Below, in pieces: positions 46,088-56,522 of a stretch of DNA of 64,000 nt (its first letter is position 1; each line of letters opens with the position of its first letter). This DNA is from Histoplasma ohiense (taxonomy: Eukaryota; Ascomycota; Eurotiomycetes; Onygenales; Ajellomycetaceae). The DNA lies in assembly GCA_017607445.1 (NCBI GenBank), contig JAEVHH010000004.1, positions 5,208,001-5,272,000 on the forward strand. Reading direction: 5' to 3'. The translations under genes and the position numbers were made by a program. The notes below the pieces were generated by a model. That model ran no database searches and was not told the DNA's origin. It saw only the letters and a list, made by a program, of their open reading frames with translations.

Positions 46088-46996
46088 TTAAGAAACGGAA
46101 CCCCCTAAACTCTTCCGCTTCTTCATCATGGCCCCCTCAGAAATCGAATCCACCCCTCTCTTCCCCGTAACAACAACAGATGAAGCCTTCTCTTTCCCTT
46201 TCTTTCCCACTGCCATTCCCGTTCCGGTCCTTCCAGCCACAGACCCATCTGCCCCATCAACAAGTGACTCGGTGAACTCTTCCAGCCCCTTTTTCCCACT
46301 AGCCCCAACCTGGTCATCGTTTTGATCAAAAGCCCTCCTGGCTTCTTTAAGTTCGCGCTCGATGCGAAATAATTCCTGCACACGGCCTAGTTTGACAGGG
46401 TCACGGCGTAGTGCAAAGCGGAAGTCGTCCACTTTGATTTTCTGACGGCGGGAGTAGGTAGCGCATTGTGCCGCGGAGTGGCATGTTTCGATTATGAAGT
46501 CTGTTACGATCTCGTCGAGGACGCGCAGGGTTTCTGGGAGGGGTTCCTGGGGGTAAGAAGAGTGGGGGGCTGGATCTCCATAGGCATGGAGGAGGTGGCG
46601 TACTGTTATCCCATTCGTAAGGTTAGGTCAAGAAAAGAAGACTAACAACCGCAAGATGACATGGAAGGATACAAAGAAGGGGAACATACGCTCATTTCCA
46701 AAGTTCAGTTGACCTTGATGGCGGGTAAGTCGAACCCGCGGTTCAGCCATGCCGGTGTTCAGCTGTCTCAATTTGCGGCGGGCTAGATAGTTGCTGTTCG
46801 ACTCGTTCGCTCCCTGTGTCCCCGCATCTGTCCCCTTGGGAGTCGGCGTCTCCTGCGTCGCAACTACCCTATTCGCGCCTGTAGGCTCCAGCAAGTGTTC
46901 GAGCTCGTAATGGCCAGGGATTTGCGTGGGAAATTGGACTAAGTAATCGAAACCGCCCAGTGTGATACATTTCCTTCCTGGTGAAGGGTGAGCCAT
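46088..46996 (-). CDS. TAF13: TFIID subunit TAF13
   Basis: Two exons, 46996-46690 and 46602-46088 (273 residues); starting at the internal ATG 46750 gives 191 residues, closer to relatives. The conserved part begins MAEPRVRLTRHQGQLNFGNE|LRHLLHAYGD and forms a histone fold: LPETLRVLDEIVTDFIIETC, then SRRQKIKVDDFRFALRRDPVKLGRVQEL, then ELKEARRAFDQ. TAF13 pairs with TAF11 in TFIID and contacts TBP. The 82 residues before MAEPRV are open and in frame but unlike TAF13, so I keep the longer ORF with the shorter start as the probable functional one. The C-terminus is a Lys/Gly-rich tail of about 70 residues. Divergent from KSH1. Confidence 0.9.
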
Positions 46997-47278
46997 AGCG
47001 CTTAGATAGAGTTGGAGTGGCGCGCGTCTAATTTAAGCTTGGCGTTATTTAGCGATATTGTTGGATGATGAAGCGAGAGTGATGAGCTAAGCGAGTTAGG
47101 CTTCTCGACACGATATGATGATGTTGGTGATATTTCTATCTTTGGCGTAACGGACGGTGTGGATGCATGAACGGCGTGTCGCAAGAAACTGGGCTTCTGA
47201 AGGTAACTGCATTGAAGAGTTTTGTTGCCCGGTGCCGACTGAATCCGCCTTCAACAAACAACAAAGCAATCACTCACC
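46997..47278. promoter_or_regulatory. Divergent upstream region TAF13/KSH1
   Basis: About 280 bases (or 530 if TAF13 starts at 46750) between opposed starts. Confidence 0.45.
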
Positions 47279-47794
47279 ATGGTAAGTGACAACAGACTAC
47301 GCCAGTAGACAAGCTCCTTTGCTATTCAGTCCTTGCTTAGAAAGCTAATAATGTTTCCTTTCTTTGATAGACTGCCCTCTTCAATTTCCAATCCCTTCTC
47401 CTCGTTATCGTCCTGATCATCTGTACAAGTGCCTACGCCCATTCGATAATGCCGGGCATTATGGACCGCAACCAGAACGGGTATGGAATTTTACCGGAGC
47501 CCTGGTGAGGAAATATAGGCGTTATTAGGGATTTTTTTCGACTAACTTCTCTCTGTTGGTGGAATGTGTACAGCTTTTTCGGGATATTCTGGAAATGCGC
47601 CCGGGTTGGGGAACGGCTAAGCCCGTACGTCAGTTTGTGTTGTTTGGCGATGGCGGTAAGTGAACGTTTATGGGGATGAGGGTGGAAATTCTGCATTTTT
47701 CACGATGTCGCTGAGGCGCTTGGAGTTTTTTTATAATGGTTTTTTACTAACGGAAAACGGTGGATCCTAGATCTCTCTTTTCTTTGGACAGTGA
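47279..47794 (+). CDS. KSH1: Kish/TMEM167 secretory-pathway protein Ksh1
   Basis: Four exons: 47279-47281 (the ATG alone), 47371-47480, 47574-47655 and 47771-47794, giving 72 residues, the same as human TMEM167A. The sequence TALFNFQSLLLVIVLIICTS, then AYAHSIMPGIMDRNQNG, GFFGIFWKCARVGERLSPYV and SLCCLAMAISLFFGQ matches the Kish family closely. Two hydrophobic segments flank a conserved Cys/Arg loop. Yeast Ksh1 is essential for early secretion at the Golgi. Introns carry GTAAGT/GTATGG/GTAAGT donors, and intron 3 has a TACTAAC branch sequence. No longer initial exon is needed, since the first ATG in the leader is the codon spliced to ACT. It is easily missed by gene finders. Confidence 0.93.
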
Positions 47795-48210
47795 AAAAGG
47801 GAAGAGTCAAACCCCTTCCTCTCGCGAGGATTCTCTCTTACCGTAAAGGAATGCATGGCGTTGGGAGTTTCGTTTGTTCGTGAAATAGGGCATTTATGCT
47901 CTTCTTCTGCAGGATTAGATTTTTCGGAACATGGCAATCAAATTTTTGAAATTTCCGCATGAGATTGTTCCTCGTTTGTCACTCAAGGGTCTGTCTAAAG
48001 CGTTCTTGAGCTGATATTCATACAATGAGTATACACCTAATAAAATGCCACATTTCCCATCAGGGCCACCGTACAGTGCAACGGAATGAAAAATAGAAAT
48101 CAAGGCTCAATTAATATACATGTTCGTGATCAAAAACGCCACCCAGGGTATTATACCAGTTAGGAGAGTGGTCAATCCGCCATCTCCGCATCCTGTCGGC
48201 GTTAAACCGG
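47795..48210. other. Convergent 3' spacer KSH1/PPR gene
   Basis: 416 bases; nothing seen. Confidence 0.55.
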
Positions 48211-50520
48211 CTAATCGTATCCTCCGCTTTCACAAGATTCATCGTGTCGTTCAATCTCGACATGCCCTTCGGACCCTTCATCATCAGCTAATCCGCACTG
48301 CGTACGACCGCCGATGCTGGCTTTATTATCCACGAGAGAAAGTAATCGGTCACGTTCATGGATCCACTGCATACTATTGAATGTATAGTCGTCAGGAGCC
48401 CATCCTTCCTTCATCATAGTGTTCACGGCATTCGCAGTCTCATCCACCATCTGCATTGTGGAAAATCCTGCGACGGCCACATTCCAAGTGACCTCATTGA
48501 ACTTCAAACCTTGCTCTTGCATCATGACGCGAATCTTGTCGACGGCGTTGGGGTGTCGATTGCGAACAAACGCGGTAAGGAGAATGGTCCACGTCTGAAC
48601 GGTCGGTTTAACTTGCTTGATTTGGCGGTTGCTTTCAGATCGCAGAATTGCAGTGGGAGGAAGTGGTTGTAGCATCGTATCCAGTACCCTGACGCAGTTT
48701 TTTAGCCGACCCGAACGCCGCTGCGCAAACTCCTGGAGAAACACGTTAAATATATAGTCACTTTCCGCCAGCGGTCCGAAAGACTCATGCCCTTGGTCGC
48801 GAAGGTATAGAAAACGATCGAACATGTTATTGATTTGACGAACGCTCTGAATCCTCAGAAACGCAGAAATCATGATAACAAGAGAATGGCTGGAGGGAGG
48901 GTAGTTTGTGGACTTTTCACGTTCTTCTAGGGCGAACTCGTCTACGCGGACGACACCAAGATCCACGAGCGGTTGGATGTCATGTGCAGCACTGTATATC
49001 TTCAGCATGCGACCAAAGACATCAGTATCTCCCCAGCCTTCATCGGGATTAACGCGGTCCAGTGAATAGAAAACGTGGAGCATCTTGCTAGTAATAAATG
49101 GGTTCTTCCTGAGGGTTTCTTGACTACTGATTTCTCGTATTATCACATCAAGATACTGGAGGTCACGGCGGGACACAGCATCATCTAGAAGTGAGATGTA
49201 GGTATACGAGTCAGGAGGAATACCGCTTTCCCCCATTTCATGAAGAACGTACGGGACTGACGCAGGAGCATTTTGTTTTAATGCATTGCGATAGATGATG
49301 TTTAGCATAGGTTGATTGAGTGGGACGCCAATTTTGAGTATTTCAGGCAAGATCCTAAAGTGCCGTTCATCATTTTCTTCAATCACATAGTCCAAAGTGA
49401 GAAGCTTGCAGCAACGATATTGAAATCTCAGATCCGAGAGATATTGAGGGTAGTCACGAATATCCGTAATTAGATTTAAAGAGCTCAGTGCCCTCGGAAT
49501 ATCACGCTGCTTGGTGAAGAGATCCATGAGGTACGTTGCTGTCTCAAAACCAATATGGATTCTCCTATTTATGATAGTGGATAAGGCCTCATTCACATCT
49601 TCGGGCGTGCCTCGTTTAAGGAAAAGGCGTATCCCACGTTCATATGCCTTAAGGACTGGCCACTTCTCCGGGTCTAGACAAGTATGCAAAGCCTCGTGAT
49701 AGTATTGTTTAGATCGCTCATCTCGCGTAAGCTCTTCATAATGAAAGGCATCGAGATAAAGAAAGCATTTCGCGACCATGCTAAACGGAGGAGATGGCAA
49801 AATATCTGTCGCTAATAGGAAGGCAAGAGCCGCTCGAGGAGAATTGAGGAGCAACCACAATGCAATTGGAGGCCACAGAGTCTCTTTTTGCCGACGGGGA
49901 AGCCTGCTCCACTGCTTTGACAAATGTGTAGGGTCTTCCGAAGTCCAGTCGACGCCAGTTAACCATTCCAGAGCCTCCTCTTCCCGTTCCAGCTTCAGTT
50001 TGTCCCACACACGGGCCATATTTTCCCCTTTGACCTTATGAGAAAACAGCACACCAAAATTTTCGTTCCAGTCGGGATGGAGGAGGGGATTAATATAAAG
50101 GCACTCTGATCTCACTGAGAATTCAGAAGAAAACTGGTAGCGAACTAAATGGCGGTGGGTGTTGCGAGCTGTTGAAGTTATTGCCTGATTTATAATTGTC
50201 TCGCACGTTCGCCTCATCGGTATACCAGAACCAGGGCAAGGCTGGGTTGACCCAACATCTGAACAAGGTGTTTTCGTCTTCTGCACCGAGTTGCGTGGGA
50301 TTGCTTTCTCAATAGGGTATATTTGTGTTTCTTGAGCGCTAGCGCTGGCCTTGGTATCTTCAAATGTGATAACTTGATTCCTGTAGGAATCTCGGTCCAT
50401 CTGATAGATTTGATTGGTTTCGGTGGTGGTGGTTGGGGTGGACGTGAATAATCGATGTTGGATAGAGGAGTTGCAAAAGCGGGAGATAGCAAAACCCCTG
50501 CGTAAGTGGATAAGCCCCAT
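48211..50520 (-). CDS. Mitochondrial pentatricopeptide-repeat (PPR) protein
   Basis: Open frame of 769 residues from ATG 50520. The N-terminus MGLIHLRRGFAISRFCNSS is basic and hydroxylated without acidic residues, as in a mitochondrial presequence. The body is alpha-helical; PPR-like units are clearest at the C-terminus: TWTILLTAFVRNRHPNAVDK, IRVMMQEQGLKFNEVTWNVA, VAGFSTMQMVDETANAVNTM, MKEGWAPDDYTFNSM. Another is ASVPYVLHEMGESGIPPDSYTYISLL. Such proteins bind mitochondrial RNA for stability or translation; the target is unknown. The start is uncertain: the same frame is open upstream to an ATG at 50799, and an overlapping frame from about 50660 also looks plausible, so an extra spliced exon may exist. 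Confidence 0.75.
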   Translation of the reverse strand: MGLIHLRRGFAISRFCNSSIQHRLFTSTPTTTTETNQIYQMDRDSYRNQVITFEDTKASASAQETQIYPIEKAIPRNSVQKTKTPCSDVGSTQPCPGSGIPMRRTCETIINQAITSTARNTHRHLVRYQFSSEFSVRSECLYINPLLHPDWNENFGVLFSHKVKGENMARVWDKLKLEREEEALEWLTGVDWTSEDPTHLSKQWSRLPRRQKETLWPPIALWLLLNSPRAALAFLLATDILPSPPFSMVAKCFLYLDAFHYEELTRDERSKQYYHEALHTCLDPEKWPVLKAYERGIRLFLKRGTPEDVNEALSTIINRRIHIGFETATYLMDLFTKQRDIPRALSSLNLITDIRDYPQYLSDLRFQYRCCKLLTLDYVIEENDERHFRILPEILKIGVPLNQPMLNIIYRNALKQNAPASVPYVLHEMGESGIPPDSYTYISLLDDAVSRRDLQYLDVIIREISSQETLRKNPFITSKMLHVFYSLDRVNPDEGWGDTDVFGRMLKIYSAAHDIQPLVDLGVVRVDEFALEEREKSTNYPPSSHSLVIMISAFLRIQSVRQINNMFDRFLYLRDQGHESFGPLAESDYIFNVFLQEFAQRRSGRLKNCVRVLDTMLQPLPPTAILRSESNRQIKQVKPTVQTWTILLTAFVRNRHPNAVDKIRVMMQEQGLKFNEVTWNVAVAGFSTMQMVDETANAVNTMMKEGWAPDDYTFNSMQWIHERDRLLSLVDNKASIGGRTQCGLADDEGSEGHVEIERHDESCESGGYD

Positions 50521-51117
50521 ATGCGAAATTGCAAGTCCGCCGGAGGAATATCGAGTTTGTGTCCCTGGGTTCTGGAATTGCAACTGGAACAGGGAGGGGA
50601 GGGAAAAGAGGAGACCCCGTTCAGAGGATCTAAGGCACGAAATATCCTGGTCCTGTACATTTTCGAGGTGGATCTCGGAGCGATTATGATGAAATCTTGT
50701 TACATATCCGGAAAAGTTGATTTCGCGACGGAAACCAAGACGCCTAATTGACAAACAGTGGTGCTCGCAGTGGTAAACACTGCATGGGCGAGCGAGCATG
50801 CAGGGAGGCAAGCATAGAGAGCGCAGCTGACAGTATTTGGCGTGTATATGCCGTTCACATGGCTTGCAAATGGCAAGGAATAATTGAAAGGTAAATGCAA
50901 CGGCGTGGGTGGATGTGGGAGGATGTCTGCTGCATGTTTTTGATGCCAATCCGAACTTTTTTATACGGGATGTGGCTGAGGAAAAAATGAGGCTGATATG
51001 TGGCTGAAGTTTAACTCATAGGCCTTTTGGTCCTACAAACCATGTTTGGATTATTTTGCCAGGCATATTCGGCATCACTCCCATGTTCCTTTTTCTCTTG
51101 CCCTTCACAATTTAGAC
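50521..51117. promoter_or_regulatory. Divergent upstream region PPR/CWF18
   Basis: About 600 bases between starts; the left part could be N-terminal coding of the PPR gene. Confidence 0.45.
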
Positions 51118-51750
51118 ATGTCATCTTCACATTCTACCCTCGATGCTGCGGCGATCGACCGAAAAGCCCGTCTAGCCAAGCTAGCCTCACTGAAGCGAAA
51201 GCAGTCCGAACCAGACCCCAATGAACAGGATGGCTCCCAGCGTACTTCAACGGAAGGGACACCAACAGATGTCTCTGCGCGATACCTATCCGGGAGAAAT
51301 TACGATCCCGAGGCCCGGGGCCCAAAACTCGGTTTCGAACATGCCCCAATAGAAGGGCAATCCACTCTTGAAGAACGAGCCCAGAAAATCGCGATATCCA
51401 CCGAACAGGCTGCAAAGGAGGACGAGGAAGCCGATAAACCGATCGACCTGTTTAAACTACAACCTAAAAAGCCAAACTGGGATTTAAAACGAGACCTAGA
51501 CGAGAAGATGAAGATCGTAAACGTGAGAACTCAGAATGCGATAGCTAGATTGGTTCGGGATAGGATACAGAATGCGCAAAGGGACGCGAAGGAGAAGAAT
51601 AACATGGCTTCTGCAGAGGGCAACGTTGATGGGGATGGCCAAGAGGTCGGCATTGATGGAGGGGCCCTCATTGAAGGAATACACCTAAAGGAAAGGGATG
51701 AAGCGGAAGAAGAGAGGAGGGAGAGGGAAGAGGACACAGAGATGGGTTGA
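51118..51750 (+). CDS. CWF18: Spliceosome-associated Cwf18 (CCDC12) protein
   Basis: Single exon, 210 residues. Family sequence: AAAIDRKARLAKLASLKRKQ, then LSGRNYDPEARGPKLGFEH, then IDLFKLQPKKPNWDLKRDLD, DEKMKIVNVRTQNAIARLVRDRI. This is the cwf18 layout: an N-terminal coiled coil, a central RNYDP motif and a C-terminal PNWDLKRD helix. Cwf18/CCDC12 belongs to the Prp19/Cdc5-associated proteins present in activated spliceosomes. The Glu/Arg-rich C-terminus is variable. ATG 51118 is the first ATG of the homologous region; an upstream open frame from 51046 lacks similarity. Confidence 0.93.
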   Translation: MSSSHSTLDAAAIDRKARLAKLASLKRKQSEPDPNEQDGSQRTSTEGTPTDVSARYLSGRNYDPEARGPKLGFEHAPIEGQSTLEERAQKIAISTEQAAKEDEEADKPIDLFKLQPKKPNWDLKRDLDEKMKIVNVRTQNAIARLVRDRIQNAQRDAKEKNNMASAEGNVDGDGQEVGIDGGALIEGIHLKERDEAEEERREREEDTEMG

Positions 51751-52076
51751 TTGTTACGATTGGTTGTTGCAATTTTTTCGATTTAATTATTTTCACTATA
51801 CTGGACATCATGCAGGGAGTCTGTACAAGGAACGGCGTTCTGGTTTGGGGCTCTGTAACATCGGCAAGTATTAAGTTGAGAATTGAAGCACGATGAAATT
51901 TAGTATATGGGAATATCTACGGATCCTTGCTCTAAAGTGGCCGGAGTTTTGCCACGGGCGACAGCATTCTGAATTGGAGAAACGTGACTAGTTATTACAA
52001 AGATGATCAAATCAAAACAAACACTGTACACCTTCGCAGAGAAAATACCTTCTAGTTATTATGTACACCAGACCCA
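51751..52076. other. Convergent 3' spacer CWF18/RS protein
   Basis: 326 bases; nothing seen. Confidence 0.55.
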
Positions 52077-53127
52077 TTACCTATTTATCATATTCATGGC
52101 TTGAGTTAAAGCCAAACGTTTGCTGAAGGGGCTTAAGCTTCGCTCCTTGCGAGGCGGGGGATTTTCGGGTACGCCTCTACCTCTATCATAAGGCGCTTCG
52201 TGACCCCGTGCTCTTGAAGGACTCCTTGACATACTTCGGGCTCTCTCGGAGCTGCGTGGATGACGAGCACGGCCACGATCTGGATATCGGCTGTTTCGAT
52301 CTAGAGCCCTAGGGGTTAAGGATCGCCTGTGCTTTGCGATTGAACTCCGATCCATACTCAGGCTTCGCGACCTGTTTCTCCAACTGCCACGTCTGTCTGA
52401 ACCATACCGACCTCGTTCAACTGGGCTTTGTGATCTCTTTCCCCGGCGGGTATTTCCTTCCTTTCCCCTTGATGTGGTTGCCTTTCCTCCAGCAGAAGAG
52501 GAGGAAAGATGTGAGTCTGGTGAAACGCTTCTGCTTATCATCCTTTTACGTTCTCTTGATCTAGCGGAGGAGGGGATATCTCGTTTACGTGGTGGTGATC
52601 GGGACCAAGATCGGTCTGTTGAGATCGTGGAAACGGAATCTGCTGAGTACGCTGGAGAGACTGATCTCACCCGTTTTTCAGGGCGCCGGTGAGTCGCATC
52701 GTCATGGTCTCTATCATAGTCTGAGTCTTCCCTATTGCGGCCCCGTTCACGTTCCTTCAATGCCAGTTGCTCATCAGCTACGCCTTTGCTGTGAACATTG
52801 TTAGCTGGTACATTCAGCTAGAGAGCTGAACATGTAAACATACGTTCGCAATAAATCATTCGGAACATCGCTCATCAGCTCTGGTACCAGCTTTGGGTTT
52901 GCTAGTTGTTGTGTTCTGGACGGACGGGAAGTGTAGGGCCGTTCTTGAGCGGATGCTTTACATTCATAGCTATAGTGCCGTATTGTTCTGTCAACTGAAG
53001 TCATTATTGAAATGAAATGAAATGAAATAGTTCAAGACTTATCTCTTTTGAGACATTTCTGGCAGAGAGTAGTGGCTGTTGCCTTGGATGTTGTTCTTAA
53101 GCCGGGGATATTGCGATACCGATTCAT
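52077..53127 (-). CDS. RS-domain zinc-knuckle protein (ZCCHC10/SREK1IP1-like)
   Basis: Three exons: 53127-53039, 52987-52844 and 52788-52077 (314 residues). The N-terminus MNRYRNIPGL...TLCQKCLKRD and HYSYECKASAQERPYTSRPS supply the halves of a CCHC knuckle, followed by TQQLANPKLVPELMSDVPND, typical of fungal relatives. The C-terminal 200 residues are Arg/Ser/Asp-rich (RSRSLSMDRSS, RSMSRSPSRARG), an RS domain as in splicing regulators. It probably binds RNA or splicing factors in the nucleus. The joint between exons 1 and 2 is uncertain: the only GT donor (GTCTTG, from 53038 downward) inserts KTIR between the D and H of the knuckle, widening the usual C-x2-C-x4-H-x4-C spacing to x8. Confidence 0.8.
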
Positions 53128-53847
53128 GGTGGTGGTAAGAGAGAGCTATCCTTGAAGTAGCAGGAGCATGTCGAAATGTTCTCTGATGGGCTGTTCACTT
53201 TGATAACTCCGAAAGATAGAGCTCCGACTTTGGGTCTTGCAACAGCCGCGGCTTACCGCAGCCGCGCGTCAAAGGAGCTGACAAAGACACCGCAGCCGTT
53301 CTCTGCAAACGGCAAATCCCCACTGGGAGCAACTTCATCGCCCAGGTCATTACGGTTGGACTCTGCACCGATTCTCCAACCCAGCCTGTTGAACTCTTCT
53401 TGTTTGCCCACGGATACCATCCTGTATTCTACAGGGGTACTGGGTGTGTTTTCTCCTGACAAGGATTTTGCCCCTAGGGTATGAAACTTTTGTTCTCACA
53501 CCTGGGCTAGCCTTATCCTGCTTTTCGACTGTGAATGCAATATACGCATCAAACCCCCGCCGAACACTCACATTGAATCTCTCGGCATTATACCATGTCC
53601 TCAGCTTCTTGATTTGCTTCTCATCCTCCCCCTTCTTTTATTGACCTTCGTTTATTCCCCTTTTCTATGGCGAGTTTCCTTACCCAGAGATATGTCTCCC
53701 AACGATATAGACTTGTGTGAAGTGGGATTTCCTTGCGACATTGACTCCATTTGATCCTTGCTCTTGATATTTTGTTAAGCTGCGTTAACATCTTGATATC
53801 ATCCTTCGGTATTGTCCACTGGCCAGGCTATTTGTGGGCTCAACGTC
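53128..53847. promoter_or_regulatory. Divergent upstream region RS protein/R3H gene
   Basis: 720 bases. Open frames of about 70-100 codons exist on both strands at 53176-53571 but overlap each other and match nothing I know. Confidence 0.45.
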
Positions 53848-56522
53848 ATGGCCTCTAAAACTTCTCAACAAGATCTGAGGCGCCCTTCTTTTGCAAAGGT
53901 ATGCACTGCAATTACCTTCCATTTTATTTAATTTCGAATGCTACAGAATGTAACTAATATTCCTTGCCTTAGGTGGCGGCAATGCGCCCTCCACCAACAC
54001 AGCAAAACCACACTACACAGATTGAAACTGCCACTGACAGCCCAATTCCGACTCATGAAGCCTCAAATGATTCAAAAAGCGATCGTCGTGAACTGCCCCA
54101 GGACCTAAACCAGAAATCGCACGATGATGTAGAGAGTTTAAACAAGTCGGTGCAGAATTTCCACATAAATTCGCAGAAGGACCATGGTGCCAATTCGGAG
54201 TCTGGAGACGGTCATGATGATGGCGCGGCTAAGCCCGAGCTGGCCTTTGAAGACGACCAAACGCATCTTTCAAATTCTTCAACCAAACCAACGAGCTTTG
54301 ATTCTAAGAGCATGGCTTCTGTGACAACTTTTGCTATGGATGAAAAAGAATCATTGCGCCCAGATGATAGCGCTAGCGTCCAAGCAGCGGAAGAGGATGA
54401 CTCTTTCTCGGGACCGGCTTCTGGTGCACCAAATTCCCAAGTCGGTTCAGAGGCGGGTGGACGCTTGTATCGCATAACCGACCAGGGCACTTTGTCTGAC
54501 CGCATTCCTAACAGAACACGACTTAATAACACAGGTGTCCCGGGAATCATCTCCTCGAACGGCCCAAGTGAACCAAGTCTCCACAGTTTCCCCAATGAGC
54601 CGGATGAGAAGTTGCTTGATGCTATGAATTCGCCAAAGGATCGGTTATTGATTCTTCAATTGGAGGAGAAGATAATTGCATTCATTAAAGATTCCGAGTA
54701 TGCGAGCCTGAATTCCAATGGAAGCCCCTTCAACTACACTGCTGACCCATGTATAGTGAACAGTCTTTGGAATTGCCTCCGTGCAACGCATTTGGACGTC
54801 TTCTTGCGCATAAACTCGGTGATTATTACCATCTAACTCATTTTGTTGATAATAATGTGACATCCGTTCGACTTCATAGAACCCCTTGGTGCAGACTGTG
54901 AGTTCTCAAACCTAGCCTTAAATTTGTATTATAAAATTGGCAGCTCACTAAACTCGAGGCTTAGGCCCACTCCTTTAAATATGCTCCAACCACCCAATGC
55001 AAACAAAACCCCCCCTCCAAATGTACCGGCGATGAAAATCATGCGTCGCTCCGGACAACCGGGGGAAAGAGTGTCGGGTGCAGGAAGCACGGCACCTAGT
55101 TCAGCAGCTCCTTCAAAAGCTACATCAGAAGCCGGCGGTACTAATGAGGAAGGGTTTGGATCATCTGCTGGAGCCACTCCAGCGAAAGACCGGGCGACCC
55201 TGAGTCGAGAGGAGCGTGAAGCAAAATATCAGGAAGCTCGAGAGCGGATATTTAGAGATTTCCCAGAATCTAAGGTCTCCGACCATTCAAACAGCGGAGA
55301 TCAGAGTGCAAATGTATCGCGGTCCAACTCCGGGAATGGCAAACGAAAGGGACATAAACAGAGAACGCCACATGATGACAGTTTCGAGGCACGGTCCCAA
55401 TTCAATGCGTACTATCCGGGAGCTCCATACTCTAGTGCACCACTTCCATTTAATGGTATGATGACTGAAGGGTCATTTGGTGCCCAGACGCATTTTTATG
55501 TATCGGCTTCTTCTCCGTCACTTTCAAATTTCCCTCCTGGCAACAATGTAAACGCGGTATATCAAACTCAGGGGAACTTGACATCTGCCCCAACACAGTA
55601 TAATGTTGCCGTCCCGCCTCACATGAATCAAACTAATTGGCAGCCCGGGCATATACAGCAATCTCCCCCCTACTCAGGGTTTTCTCCAGTCAACCAAATA
55701 CCGCCAATTGTTCCTCAGCAGCCTTCAACAAGATCCTCTCCTGGAATAAGTTCATATTCCCCCCATCCAAACACTCTCTCGTTCCAGCAACAGAGCTCTT
55801 CAACCTGGAGCCAGCCACAGTACCAAACCGTGTATCCTCCATCAACTGCTCAACGCAATCCGTCTAATAATGCACAGTGGCCAAATTATTCACAACACTC
55901 TATGAATGCGAGCCAGGTGGCTTACCCCTATGGTCAGATTCCAAACCAGTCATTTACACCAGGTCATCAGAACAACCCAGGACAGCATACTCTTCCTGGA
56001 AATTTTCCCCGTCCGCCTTTCAATCCCCAAACAAGATCTTTCATTCCTGGAAGCAACAGTCAATCTCTATATGCTGGGAACCTGCCACAACAGCCAAGTA
56101 TAAACCCAGCTTATTTACACCCCTCTCAATATCCCGCTCCGACATCATGGACGGGAGTCAACTACGATCCCTCGAGCCGCAACCCTTCAAACCAGCCTAA
56201 TTGCCAGACGAATGCCAAAACGCATGCTCCCACATCTTCCATGATTCATTCGACACCCAATCACCATGGCCCTTCTTCAATGTTGACCCGGGACTCAATA
56301 GCTAAATGGGGCACACCATCTCATCTCCCCCCGAAACCGCCCCCATCCAAAGTCGCGTATGAATTCGATCTCAAAAATAAGACCTCCTCAGCGATACCTC
56401 CTCCCCCTCAATCATTTCCGAGTACACCACCCGCACCTCTCCCTAAACAAAATGGTCCTCTTGTTGTATCAGGCGGAATGGGACATCAAAGACCACGGGG
56501 AAATGTTGCCACTGGGTTGTAA
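53848..56522 (+). CDS. R3H-SUZ domain RNA-binding protein
   Basis: Four exons: 53848-53898, 53973-54697, 54757-54897 and 54965-56522 (824 residues). The R3H domain spans the exon 2-3 join: LQLEEKIIAFIKDSD|EQSLELPPCNAFGRLLAHKL, GDYYHLTHFVD; it holds the R-x3-H motif (RLLAH). A SUZ-like segment follows with NVPAMKIMRR and LSREEREAKYQEARERIFRDF. The C-terminal half is Pro/Gln/Asn/Ser-rich and disordered (a Tyr/Pro/Gln repeat-like composition). R3H-SUZ proteins bind single-stranded RNA or DNA; fungal and animal relatives (Encore/R3HDM) act in mRNA control. The specific role here is unknown. Without the 59-base intron at 54698-54756 the frame breaks inside the domain. Confidence 0.9.

Noticed and set aside
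53176..53571. Overlapping 70-100 codon frames on both strands upstream of the R3H gene
   Set aside because: They overlap one another, lie in a divergent promoter region and match nothing I know.
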